Shown here piece by piece: positions 1 through 6,044 of a DNA stretch of 9,452 nucleotides. This DNA is from Candidatus Rhabdochlamydia sp. (GTDB taxonomy: Bacteria; Chlamydiota; Chlamydiia; Chlamydiales; Rhabdochlamydiaceae), in NCBI GenBank assembly GCA_030043815.1, contig JASHWX010000032.1, forward strand, positions 1 to 9,452. The letters are read 5' to 3'. Every line of letters begins with the position of its first letter. The first letter of the stretch is position 1. A program made the translations under genes and the position numbers. The notes beneath the pieces were generated by a model. It had not been told where the DNA came from. It made no database searches and saw only the letters and a program-made list of their open reading frames with translations.

Positions 1-711
1 GAGCGCGCATTTTTGCTCGACATTCAAAGGCTGGATCCCCCAAATATCGCGCGCCAGTTTCATCAAAGGCTCGAGGCGCTTTGTCTGCGGATTATACTTG
101 CAAATCGCTGACGATTGCTCAGGGGAAGACAAGAGGCAATATTCATTGGGGAGCAGATCGGGAATATTTTCGGCTGGCAAAAAACCATCTTTAAAAAAGA
201 GGTCGATCTCCCTTTTAGCCACTTCGAGTTTTCGATAGCCCTTGTAGAGATTGTCGTAAGAGGCTTTGAGGTTTTCATAATCCTCTGCTGCAAGGCCGAT
301 CGCCTCCGCCTTCACACGCACGACAAAATCTTTCGAAACGATCACGACAGGCTGGCCCGTCGATTCGCGAAGCTTATAGGCCACATAGAGGATTTTATTC
401 GCAGCGCGTTCAGGAGATAGAGGAAAATCCACCTTTTCACCCGGCTTTGTATCGACATAGATGCGGACAACGGTCCCATTTTCAATTTTGACCCCGCTAT
501 GCAAGTCCCCTTCTTTCTGGGCTTTCAAACTATCGATATAGCGGATCACATGACGGGCATTTTTCCCTAATTCATCAGAAAAACGCTTCATCCCATCGAG
601 ATCTTCAAGCACATTTAAAGGAATGACGACATCATTATCTTTGAATTTGCCGATGGCATCAGGATCGTGAATAAGGACGTTGGTATCGATGACAAAGGTT
701 TTACGCGCCAC
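1..711 (-). CDS. PhoH-family ATPase with N-terminal PIN domain (YlaK-like), 5' part only
   Basis: Reading leftward from a GTG at 711-709, 237 codons stay open to the window edge, so the C-terminal part is missing. Residues 5-16 read TFVIDTNVLIHD, the opening strand and first catalytic Asp of a PIN-domain nuclease. VIPLNVLEDLDGMK and VIVSKDFVVRVKAEAIGL follow in the order expected for this family, and AEDYENL and LYKGY close the PIN domain. The last visible stretch (RDIWGIQPLNVEQKCAL) matches the entry into the PhoH ATPase domain, where the P-loop would come shortly after. Known family: PIN-PhoH proteins are predicted ATP-dependent RNA-acting enzymes, usually about 440 residues. The start is fixed by AGGAGG at 725-720, eight bases before the GTG. 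It is divergent from the next gene. The ATPase half cannot be checked here. Confidence 0.9.
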   Translation of the reverse strand, partial: MARKTFVIDTNVLIHDPDAIGKFKDNDVVIPLNVLEDLDGMKRFSDELGKNARHVIRYIDSLKAQKEGDLHSGVKIENGTVVRIYVDTKPGEKVDFPLSPERAANKILYVAYKLRESTGQPVVIVSKDFVVRVKAEAIGLAAEDYENLKASYDNLYKGYRKLEVAKREIDLFFKDGFLPAENIPDLLPNEYCLLSSPEQSSAICKYNPQTKRLEPLMKLARDIWGIQPLNVEQKCAL

Positions 712-852
712 GGCTTTTGCCTCCTAGTTATTAGCCCAAAAGCTTGAGCATATCTTTCAACCCCTCACCGGCTCAACAATTTTTTTATCACGTTGATAAT
801 AAATGACTTACAACTACTTTTGGCAATCAAAATATTTGACTGCTAATTTCAT

Positions 853-882
853 TTGACTTAAGAAATGCTCTTCCTATATAAT
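853..882 (+). promoter_or_regulatory. sigma70-like promoter for the SWIM-finger gene
   Basis: TTGACT at 853-858 and TATAAT at 877-882 are separated by 18 bases. Transcription would start near 889, giving a leader of about 16 bases before the ATG at 905. An AAGGAG Shine-Dalgarno site at 894-899 lies five bases before that ATG. The octamer ATTTGACT occurs at 834-841 and again at 851-858, so the -35 element sits in the second copy of a 17-base-spaced direct repeat. The rest of the divergent gap (712-852) is AT-rich and shows no other convincing site. Confidence 0.7.
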
Positions 883-904
883 AGGAATTGACAAAGGAGA
901 AGCT

Positions 905-1600
905 ATGAAAATCAACTCTAAGATCTTAAGCATCCCTCCCTATATCTCGACATCTTGGAAAAACATTGCATCCTTACACATTGAAAATGAGGCATCTACG
1001 CTATATCTCGTCGTGACCCTGCTCAACGGGGCCAGGATCGAAATCCCTGACTTAGAATACACTATGATCGAAGCGATCTTTGTGGCCCATACCCGATATA
1101 TGGAACTCGAAGAAAAAGCCGCCCCTCGCCCTCCCATCCCCAGCGAGCAAATGATCTCATTTGGCCTCCCTTTGAAAAATGCCCTTATCGGGATGGAAAA
1201 TTTCGGCGCCATGCTCAGCCACAATCCTGAGCAAGCCAACAGCCCCGACCTGCCTCCGGATATCATTGAAAGAATCGCCGAACTCTCAAAATCCCTTGGC
1301 ATCGACGATTCCAACACAATCCCCAAGGCTGAGCCGCATTGCAACTGCATGCATTGCCAAATTGCACGCGCCCTTCAAAATGGTTGCTGCGGCGATGAAC
1401 GGAAACAACCTGAAGAAATCGTCACCGATGAAGATTTGAAGTTCAAAACCTGGGACATTAAACAAGAGAGCGACAAACTCTACATCGTCTCAAATCCCCT
1501 TGATCCCAAAGAACAATACAACGTCTTTCTCGGCGATCCCATCGGATGCAATTGCGGTGAAACCCATTGCGAACACATCCGCGCCGTCTTAAATTCATAA
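905..1600 (+). CDS. hypothetical protein with C-terminal SWIM-type zinc finger
   Basis: 231 residues, ATG preceded by AAGGAG. No signal peptide is seen, so it is probably cytoplasmic. The C-terminus (about 186-229) has the shape of a SWIM zinc finger: a short beta-rich lead-in (KLYIVSNP, then YNVFLGD) followed by CNC at 215-217, then CEH at 222-224 and a helix IRAVL. This fits the SWIM pattern CxC...CxH. A second Cys/His cluster lies at 145-162 (HCNCMHC, then CC), which could bind another metal or complete a larger site. The N-terminal 140 residues (WKNIASLHIENEASTLYLVV onward) are not recognised. SWIM domains are known in DNA- or protein-binding contexts; the role here is inferred only as binding. 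It may share a transcript with the SH3b gene 67 bases downstream, since no promoter is visible between them. Confidence 0.8.
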   Translation: MKINSKILSIPPYISTSWKNIASLHIENEASTLYLVVTLLNGARIEIPDLEYTMIEAIFVAHTRYMELEEKAAPRPPIPSEQMISFGLPLKNALIGMENFGAMLSHNPEQANSPDLPPDIIERIAELSKSLGIDDSNTIPKAEPHCNCMHCQIARALQNGCCGDERKQPEEIVTDEDLKFKTWDIKQESDKLYIVSNPLDPKEQYNVFLGDPIGCNCGETHCEHIRAVLNS

Positions 1601-1615
1601 AAGACTGGTAGAAAA

Positions 1616-1665
1616 AATAACTACCTCCTAGAATGACAAATTACTAGAGTCAGGAGGTAGTTGTT
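1616..1665 (+). promoter_or_regulatory. hairpin that buries the ribosome-binding site of the SH3b gene
   Basis: AACTACCTCCT at 1619-1629 is a perfect complement of AGGAGGTAGTT at 1652-1662. The stem extends outward by a T-G wobble and two A-T pairs to 1616/1665, about 14 bp in all. TGAC at 1634-1637 and GTCA at 1649-1652 can pair inside the loop. The right arm contains AGGAGG (1652-1657), the only Shine-Dalgarno site for the ATG at 1668, ten bases on. There is no T-tract of terminator type after it, so occlusion of translation initiation fits better than an intrinsic terminator. The structure is read by eye; no folding energy was computed. Confidence 0.6.
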
Positions 1666-1667
1666 CC

Positions 1668-2912
1668 ATGTCTAAATTTTATCATTCTCTTTTCGCATCT
1701 TTGTTCGCCCTTACATTAAATGCCGATGCTCCATTGCCCAATGAGGCAATGCCCGAATTCCCTACAGCTGAATTCATCCAAATGCCCATTGAAGAAACTC
1801 CAGCGGCACCCCAAATCATCGAACCTAAAGTTGCCGCGCCTCTGCCAAAAAAAGTTGTCGATAAAACTCCCGAAGTGGACGTCAAACCATTCACAGGGAA
1901 AATTAAAGCGAGGAAAGTGCGCATGCGTCTGCGCCCCGACCTCGATAGCCGCATCATCAAAGAGCTCAGCAAAAACGAATACGTATCGATCGTCGGCGAA
2001 AAAGGGGACTTCTGGGCTGTTCAGCCTCCTTCTGATACTAAAGCCTACATTTTCCGCAGCTTTGTTCTTGAAAATACCGTCGAGGGCAATCACGTCAATG
2101 TCCGCCTTGAGCCAAGCCTCGATGCTCCTGTCATCGGCCATATGAATTCCGGCGACAGGATCGAAAATCCTGCCATTTCCGCCGTCAACACTAAATGGTT
2201 TGAAATCTCACCGCCGCTAGAGACGCGATTCTACATCGCTAAGGAATACATCGAATATGTCGGCGGGCCTGAAGTAAAAGCCAAGCACGACCGGCGTCAA
2301 ATCACCGTGGAGCAAAGCCTTGACGCTTCCGCCATTTTAGCCAAATCGGAGCTGCGCAAACACTTCACAGAAATCGACTTTGACCGCGTCATCAACGGCT
2401 ATAAAAACGTCATCGATGAATACACAGAGTTCCCCGATCTCGTCGAGCAAGCGAAAGAAGCCCTCGCTTCCTTCCAAGAAACCTATTTGCAAAAACGCAT
2501 TGCTCATATGGAAGCAGAGCAGATCGTCGCTGAGTCCAAGCAAGCCGAGCACCGCGAGATGGTCGAGAGTGCAGCACAGATCACCGACCGCATGAAAATC
2601 TGGGAACCGATCGAAGAGGCTCTCTATTCCAGCTGGGCCAACATCAACGAAAACCGCGACCAGCGCACTTATTATGAAGAGCAGAAACTCGCCTCCGTCG
2701 AACTGTCAGGCATTGTCGAACCTTACAACGCCCCTGTGAAGAGCAAGCCCGGCGACTTCATCATCCGCGATAAAGACACCCCTGTTGCCTATATCTACAG
2801 CACAAAAATCAATTTGCAAAATCTCGTCGGCAAACAGGTCACCGTGATCGCCTCCCCGCGCCCCAATCACAATTTCGCCTTCCCCGCCTATTTCGTCCTG
2901 GATGTAGAATAA
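1668..2912 (+). CDS. exported protein with two bacterial SH3 domains
   Basis: 414 residues. The N-terminus has a short hydrophobic signal-like segment (residues 4-18, FYHSLFASLFALTLN) followed by ADA, so export to the periplasm is likely. Residues 25-72 are Pro/Ala/Glu-rich and probably a flexible linker. Two consecutive SH3b domains follow, at about 77-135 (KVRMRLRPDLDSRIIKEL, then FWAVQPP and AYIFRSFV) and 137-198 (HVNVRLEPSLDAPVIGHM, then WFEISPP and FYIAKEYI). Residues 205-335 look largely helical and charged, and 343-414 form a beta-rich tail ending AYFVLDVE. SH3b domains often bind peptidoglycan or cell-envelope partners; the exact role here is unknown. The start has AGGAGG ten bases upstream, held in a hairpin, and an intrinsic terminator follows the stop. 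It could be an envelope-associated scaffold; no catalytic motif is seen. Confidence 0.85.
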   Translation: MSKFYHSLFASLFALTLNADAPLPNEAMPEFPTAEFIQMPIEETPAAPQIIEPKVAAPLPKKVVDKTPEVDVKPFTGKIKARKVRMRLRPDLDSRIIKELSKNEYVSIVGEKGDFWAVQPPSDTKAYIFRSFVLENTVEGNHVNVRLEPSLDAPVIGHMNSGDRIENPAISAVNTKWFEISPPLETRFYIAKEYIEYVGGPEVKAKHDRRQITVEQSLDASAILAKSELRKHFTEIDFDRVINGYKNVIDEYTEFPDLVEQAKEALASFQETYLQKRIAHMEAEQIVAESKQAEHREMVESAAQITDRMKIWEPIEEALYSSWANINENRDQRTYYEEQKLASVELSGIVEPYNAPVKSKPGDFIIRDKDTPVAYIYSTKINLQNLVGKQVTVIASPRPNHNFAFPAYFVLDVE

Positions 2913-2932
2913 GCCGCAATCTATACTGTGAA

Positions 2933-2958
2933 CCCAGGCCTTAAGGCCTGGGATTTTT
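2933..2958 (+). terminator. intrinsic terminator after the SH3b gene
   Basis: CCCAGGCC (2933-2940) and GGCCTGGG (2945-2952) form a perfect 8-bp GC-rich stem around a TTAA loop. A run of five T follows at 2954-2958. It lies 20 bases after the stop codon. Confidence 0.85.
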
Positions 2959-2962
2959 GTGG

Positions 2963-2998
2963 TTGGCGTGGGCTTCGCACCCACGCCAATCCATTTTT
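2963..2998 (+). terminator. second hairpin with T-run, probable back-up terminator
   Basis: TTGGCGTGGG (2963-2972) pairs perfectly with CCCACGCCAA (2980-2989) around a 7-base loop (CTTCGCA). TCCA and then five T (2994-2998) follow. The T-run is four bases from the stem, so it would be a weaker terminator than the first hairpin. Confidence 0.6.
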
Positions 2999-3003
2999 GA
3001 AAT

Positions 3004-3027
3004 ACCCGGCCCTTAAGGGCCGGGTTT
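3004..3027 (+). repeat. third palindrome of the cluster (ACCCGGCCC...GGGCCGGGT)
   Basis: ACCCGGCCC (3004-3012) and GGGCCGGGT (3017-3025) form a 9-bp stem with the same TTAA loop as the first hairpin. Only three T follow, so termination is doubtful. The sequence is self-complementary and could equally act at the DNA level. Confidence 0.6.
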
Positions 3028-3041
3028 CCGCCGGAGGACGG

Positions 3042-3068
3042 ATGAAGGGCTTGAACAGCCCTTCATAG
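3042..3068 (+). CDS. 8-codon mini-ORF, itself a hairpin, overlapping the DUF455 start
   Basis: ATG at 3042 opens MKGLNSPS and stops at TAG 3066-3068. GGAGG at 3033-3037 lies four bases before the ATG, rather close but usable. The stop codon shares its last base with a GTG start (3068) of the following gene, and an ATG comes at 3071. The mini-ORF is palindromic: ATGAAGGGCT (3042-3051) pairs with AGCCCTTCAT (3057-3066) around a 5-base loop. The downstream gene has no Shine-Dalgarno site of its own, so translation by termination and re-initiation, with the ribosome unfolding the hairpin, is a reasonable inference. It could also be chance; the peptide has no recognised function. Confidence 0.4.
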   Translation: MKGLNSPS

Positions 3069-3895
3069 TGATGGAATTAAGAGAACTCGCAGTCCGCATT
3101 TTAAGCGCCGACACATTAGAGGAAAAGTTACTTTCTCCTCCCCTTTTGACCGACCTCGAGCCAGGCGCCCCGCTTATCTTTAATGAGCCGACCCGCCCTC
3201 CAGGCATGGGCTTCCGCCGGCACACCCGCAAAGAAAAACTCCCCACCTTCCATGAACACTGCGACCCCGGCAAACGCGCCATCTGCCTTCATCGCTTTGC
3301 CGGCCACGAACTGCTCGCCGTTGAAATCATGGCCCAAGCCCTGCTCGCCTTCCCCGATGCCCCCAAGCATTTCCGCAAAGGCGTCGCCAATACTCTCTGC
3401 GAAGAACAAGAACACGTGCGCCTCTACATTCAACGCTTAAGAACCCTTGGCCTCTCTTTCGGCGATCTCCCGCTCTATCGCCACTTTTGGTCCTATGTGC
3501 CACATTTGACCCATCCCATCCGCTACGTCAGCGTCATGAGCCTCACCTTTGAAATGGCCAACCTCGATTTTGCTCCCCTGTACGGAAAGTCGTTCGCGCG
3601 CGTCGGCGACATCGACTCCGCTTCGCTGATGCAGCGCATTTTAGAAGACGAGATCAACCATGTCTCATTCGGATTGAATTGGCTTAAAAAAATGAAACAG
3701 CCCGAACAAGACCCTTGGGAAGCATGGGTCGACAGCTTGCCCCCTCTCATGACCCCTAAGCGAGCGACCGGCTTTGCCGTACACGCGGAGCCGAGGCAAC
3801 GAGCGGGCATCCCGCAAGAATGGATCGAAAGACTGAAAAATTACCAAAATTCCAAAACAATCCCGTCTATCAAAACTAGCTCTTCTGATTTTTAA
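3068..3895 (+). CDS. DUF455-family ferritin-like protein
   Basis: 275 residues from GTG 3068, or 274 from ATG 3071; the sequence does not decide between them. The core matches the DUF455 ferritin-like helical bundle. HRFAGHELLAVEIMAQALLA (75-94) carries the first Glu ligands (E81, E86). TLCEEQEHVRLYIQRLRTLG (109-128) carries an ExxH motif (E113, H116). LTFEMANLDFAP (159-170) carries E162. ILEDEINHVSFGLNWL (191-206) carries the second ExxH (E195, H198). This set is what a di-iron site needs. The family is widespread, but its substrate is not established; some relatives of the fold are oxidases or hydroxylases. No signal peptide, so cytoplasmic. It lies after the hairpin cluster and only seven bases before the F-box gene, so the two are probably co-transcribed. 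Confidence 0.85.
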   Translation: MMELRELAVRILSADTLEEKLLSPPLLTDLEPGAPLIFNEPTRPPGMGFRRHTRKEKLPTFHEHCDPGKRAICLHRFAGHELLAVEIMAQALLAFPDAPKHFRKGVANTLCEEQEHVRLYIQRLRTLGLSFGDLPLYRHFWSYVPHLTHPIRYVSVMSLTFEMANLDFAPLYGKSFARVGDIDSASLMQRILEDEINHVSFGLNWLKKMKQPEQDPWEAWVDSLPPLMTPKRATGFAVHAEPRQRAGIPQEWIERLKNYQNSKTIPSIKTSSSDF

Positions 3896-3902
3896 GGAAC
3901 TT

Positions 3903-5513
3903 ATGTCACTCAACTCTTCAACTTTCAATCCCATTCTTTCCCGCCAAGAAACAGCCATTGCGGCTGTAGGCCACTTTTTAAGAGAAGATGCAACGCAAGC
4001 GATGGCCCTCTTTTCCGAGCTGCCGCAAGAAGCCAAGGATAGCATTTATGGCGAACTCTATCCCCTCAAGCGTTTTGACAATGACTACTTTAGGTGCGCA
4101 GAGGACGCATTTCACAACCGAAATGGGCAAAGCTGCACATCCGATCAAAAAGCGCAAGCTGTGGCCAATTGCCTACTCCGCGGGATAATGGAACAATTTA
4201 AAAACAGCGATCCCTCTGCGATCGATGCTTTTTCCAAGCTGCCAAAAATCATCCGAGACGGCGTCTACGCTGAGCTCTATCGCCTGATCCTATTTCCCAA
4301 CTCTTATTGGGGCTGCGCAGAAGATGCCTTCCATCATCGCAATGGGAAGCAATCCACTTTAGAACGCAAGGCGCGCGCCATCGAACTCTACATCCACCGC
4401 ACCCGGCCGCTCGTGCAGCTTCCAGAAAGCTCTCAAACATTGATCACACTTCCCCAAGAAATCATTCTGCACATCGCGCAATTTCTCGACCCTGCATCGC
4501 AGTGTGCCTATAATAGGTTTTGGACGCTTTTTCAATTAAAGGAACCCTTCGATACGCCTTTCTCTGAAAAGTTCAATTTCGATAACTTCAGAATTAAATT
4601 CACTGTAATAGCTGCTAAACTCGGCTACCTCAATCTTCTCAAATGGGTCTGGACAGGTCTTCCCGCCGCTCAATTGAATAAGGACAAGATATGTGAGACA
4701 GCAGCTTTAGGCGGCCACTTGGAAGTCCTCCAATGGGCTAGAGAAGAAGACTGCCCATGGAATGAACGGACATGCGCAAATGCAGCCTTAGGCGGCCACT
4801 TGGAAGTTTTAAAATGGACATTAAAAAAGGGTTGCCCATGGGATTTATTGTTGGCGTGCGAAAGGGCAGCGGGAGGCGGCAATTTGGAAATGTTGAAATG
4901 GCTAAAAGAAGAGGGTTATCCATGGGATCGTGAGACGTGCGCAAATGCAGCATTTGGCGGCCACTTGGAGATGCTCCAATGGGCTAGAAAAGAAGGGTGC
5001 CCGTGGAATGAATGGACATGCGCCAAGGCAGCCTTAGGCGGTCATTTGAAAGTTCTCAAATGGGCAAGAGAAAATGACTGTCCGTGGAGTGAATGGACAT
5101 GCGCAAATGCAGCATTTGGCGGCCACTTGGAGATGCTCCAATGGGCAAGAGAAAATGGGTGCCCATGGAATGAAAGGACATGCGCCAGGGCAGCCTTAGG
5201 CGGTCATTTGAAAGTTCTCAAATGGGCAAGAGAAAATGACTGTCCGTGGAGTGAATGGACATGCGCAAATGCAGCCTTAGGCGGCCGCTTGGAAGTGCTC
5301 AAATGGGCAAGAGAAAACGGCTGCCCGTGGAATCATTGGACATGCTCCAATGCTGCCTTAGGCGGCCACTTGGAAGTGCTCAAATGGGCAAGAGAAAACG
5401 GCTGCCCGTGGGATAAAAGAACATGCAGTGATGCGGCGTTAAACGGCCACTTTGAAATTCTCAAATATGCAAGGGACAAGGGCTGCCCGTGGGATGAGAA
5501 GACGTGCACATAG
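3903..5513 (+). CDS. F-box protein with giant-virus-type ankyrin-like repeats, candidate secreted effector
   Basis: 536 residues to a TAG at 5511-5513. Residues 34-87 and 106-160 are two copies of an unrecognised module, about 72-73 residues apart; both contain ELP/KLP, a GELY or AELY step, CAEDAF and an H..RNG motif. Residues 180-206 (ITLPQEIILHIAQFLDP and on) fit an F-box, which in eukaryotes links Skp1/ubiquitin ligases to targets. From about 237, ankyrin-like repeats of 27 residues begin; ten clear ones start at 267, 294, 322, 349, 376, 403, 430, 457, 484 and 511, with consensus AALGGHLEVLKWARENGCPW. This variant is known from giant viruses, oomycetes, brown algae and amoebae. Action inside the eukaryotic host as a substrate-recruiting F-box mimic is inferred. 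There is no Sec signal; a type III secretion signal cannot be read by eye. AAGGA lies seven bases before the ATG. The C-terminus appears cut by a nonsense change. Confidence 0.85.
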   Translation: MSLNSSTFNPILSRQETAIAAVGHFLREDATQAMALFSELPQEAKDSIYGELYPLKRFDNDYFRCAEDAFHNRNGQSCTSDQKAQAVANCLLRGIMEQFKNSDPSAIDAFSKLPKIIRDGVYAELYRLILFPNSYWGCAEDAFHHRNGKQSTLERKARAIELYIHRTRPLVQLPESSQTLITLPQEIILHIAQFLDPASQCAYNRFWTLFQLKEPFDTPFSEKFNFDNFRIKFTVIAAKLGYLNLLKWVWTGLPAAQLNKDKICETAALGGHLEVLQWAREEDCPWNERTCANAALGGHLEVLKWTLKKGCPWDLLLACERAAGGGNLEMLKWLKEEGYPWDRETCANAAFGGHLEMLQWARKEGCPWNEWTCAKAALGGHLKVLKWARENDCPWSEWTCANAAFGGHLEMLQWARENGCPWNERTCARAALGGHLKVLKWARENDCPWSEWTCANAALGGRLEVLKWARENGCPWNHWTCSNAALGGHLEVLKWARENGCPWDKRTCSDAALNGHFEILKYARDKGCPWDEKTCT

Positions 5514-5642
5514 GCAGCTAAAGGCGGCCACTTGGAGCTGCTCAAATGGGCAATAGCGAATGGCTGTCCATGGAACCTAAATAAGATCAGAGCTGCAGCT
5601 TTCAAGCGCAATCATCGTGCCATTTTAAAATGGCTGGAATGC
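4701..5642 (+). repeat. 81-bp (27-residue) tandem repeat tract coding for ankyrin-like repeats
   Basis: The repeat period is 81 bases, with one unit 84 bases long (starting at residue 294). Ten units precede the TAG at 5511; one full unit and one degenerate half-unit follow it in the same frame. Each unit has GGCGGCCACTTGGA-like and TGCCCGTGGAAT-like segments. Neighbouring units are close to identical at DNA level, so expansion and contraction by recombination are likely. Confidence 0.9.
4951..5275 (+). repeat. 162-bp two-unit tandem duplication inside the repeat tract
   Basis: Bases 4951-5112 and 5113-5274 are copies of one another with about seven differences, all in the first half. Bases 5027-5113 and 5189-5275 are identical over 87 bases. 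The unit spans exactly two 27-residue repeats, so the frame is kept. A later 81-bp pair near 5281 and 5362 shows the same behaviour. Confidence 0.85.
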
Positions 5643-5645
5643 TAA
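5511..5645 (+). pseudogene. in-frame continuation of the F-box repeat gene beyond the TAG
   Basis: After TAG 5511-5513, 43 codons stay open in the same frame up to TAA 5643-5645. They read AAKGGHLELLKWAIANGCPW, then a last degenerate unit ending ILKWLEC. The TAG falls where other repeats carry N, K, R or D (as in TCAKAAL), so one base change from AAG (Lys) would restore the reading frame. The true ancestral end was most likely 5645, three bases from the stop of the convergent gene. Either the gene is freshly truncated or the amber codon is read through. Confidence 0.85.
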
Positions 5646-5648
5646 GCG

Positions 5649-5987
5649 TCAAACCGATTTCTTCGCTTTTTCGAGGTCTTGATTCAATTGTTCGATCGTC
5701 TTTGCATCGTCGGGCGTTTTATTGAACGAGGCATAATCTTGGGCGATCTTGTCATTTTGCTCCAATAAAGCCTTGCGATTGAGCTCGCGCGCTGTTTCGT
5801 TGAGGATCGCCAGGGATTTTTCCATCACTTCTTGGAACTCCCGTTTCTGATAAGGATTGTCTGACTTCGCATATTGCTTGACAGCATTCTGAAAGAGCTG
5901 AGCGCTTTCACGGTATTCTTGTTCAAACCAGTTTCGATCGTGCGGGGTGATAGGCGCCGGGCCGCCGGTGCTTCCAATGTTGTCCAT
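5649..5987 (-). CDS. small helical hypothetical protein
   Basis: 112 residues from ATG 5987-5985; I do not recognise the family. GGAG at 5998-5995 (within AAAGGAG) lies seven bases before this ATG, which favours it over an upstream in-frame ATG at 6035 that has no such site and would run into the divergent gene. The first 16 residues are Gly/Pro-rich (MDNIGSTGGPAPITPHDRNW); the rest is charged, Gln/Glu/Lys-rich and looks helical throughout, possibly coiled coil (about 17-110). There is no signal peptide or membrane segment. It is convergent with the F-box gene, ending three bases from that gene's ancestral stop, and divergent from the beta-barrel gene. A small soluble adaptor, chaperone or secreted protein is possible but unsupported. 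Confidence 0.75.
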   Translation of the reverse strand: MDNIGSTGGPAPITPHDRNWFEQEYRESAQLFQNAVKQYAKSDNPYQKREFQEVMEKSLAILNETARELNRKALLEQNDKIAQDYASFNKTPDDAKTIEQLNQDLEKAKKSV

Positions 5988-6044
5988 AACAGATCTCCTT
6001 TCTTTTTTATTTTCAAAATTCCAAAAAAAGTTCAATATAAATTC

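Noticed and set aside
1716..2145. Long open frames in other frames and on the minus strand within the SH3b gene
   Set aside because: They lack ribosome sites and family similarity and lie entirely inside a well-supported gene.
4701..5642. CRISPR-like array because of regular 81-base repeats
   Set aside because: The repeats are contiguous, have no unique spacers, keep one reading frame and code for a known protein repeat.
5988..6035. Sixteen-residue upstream extension of the small minus-strand protein
   Set aside because: The ATG at 5987 has AAAGGAG at correct spacing; the upstream ATG has none, and its sequence is the AT-rich leader.
5874..6044. Longer N-terminus for the beta-barrel protein (open frame back to 5874)
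   Set aside because: It would run antisense through the start of the divergent small gene and place the clear signal peptide in the middle of the protein.
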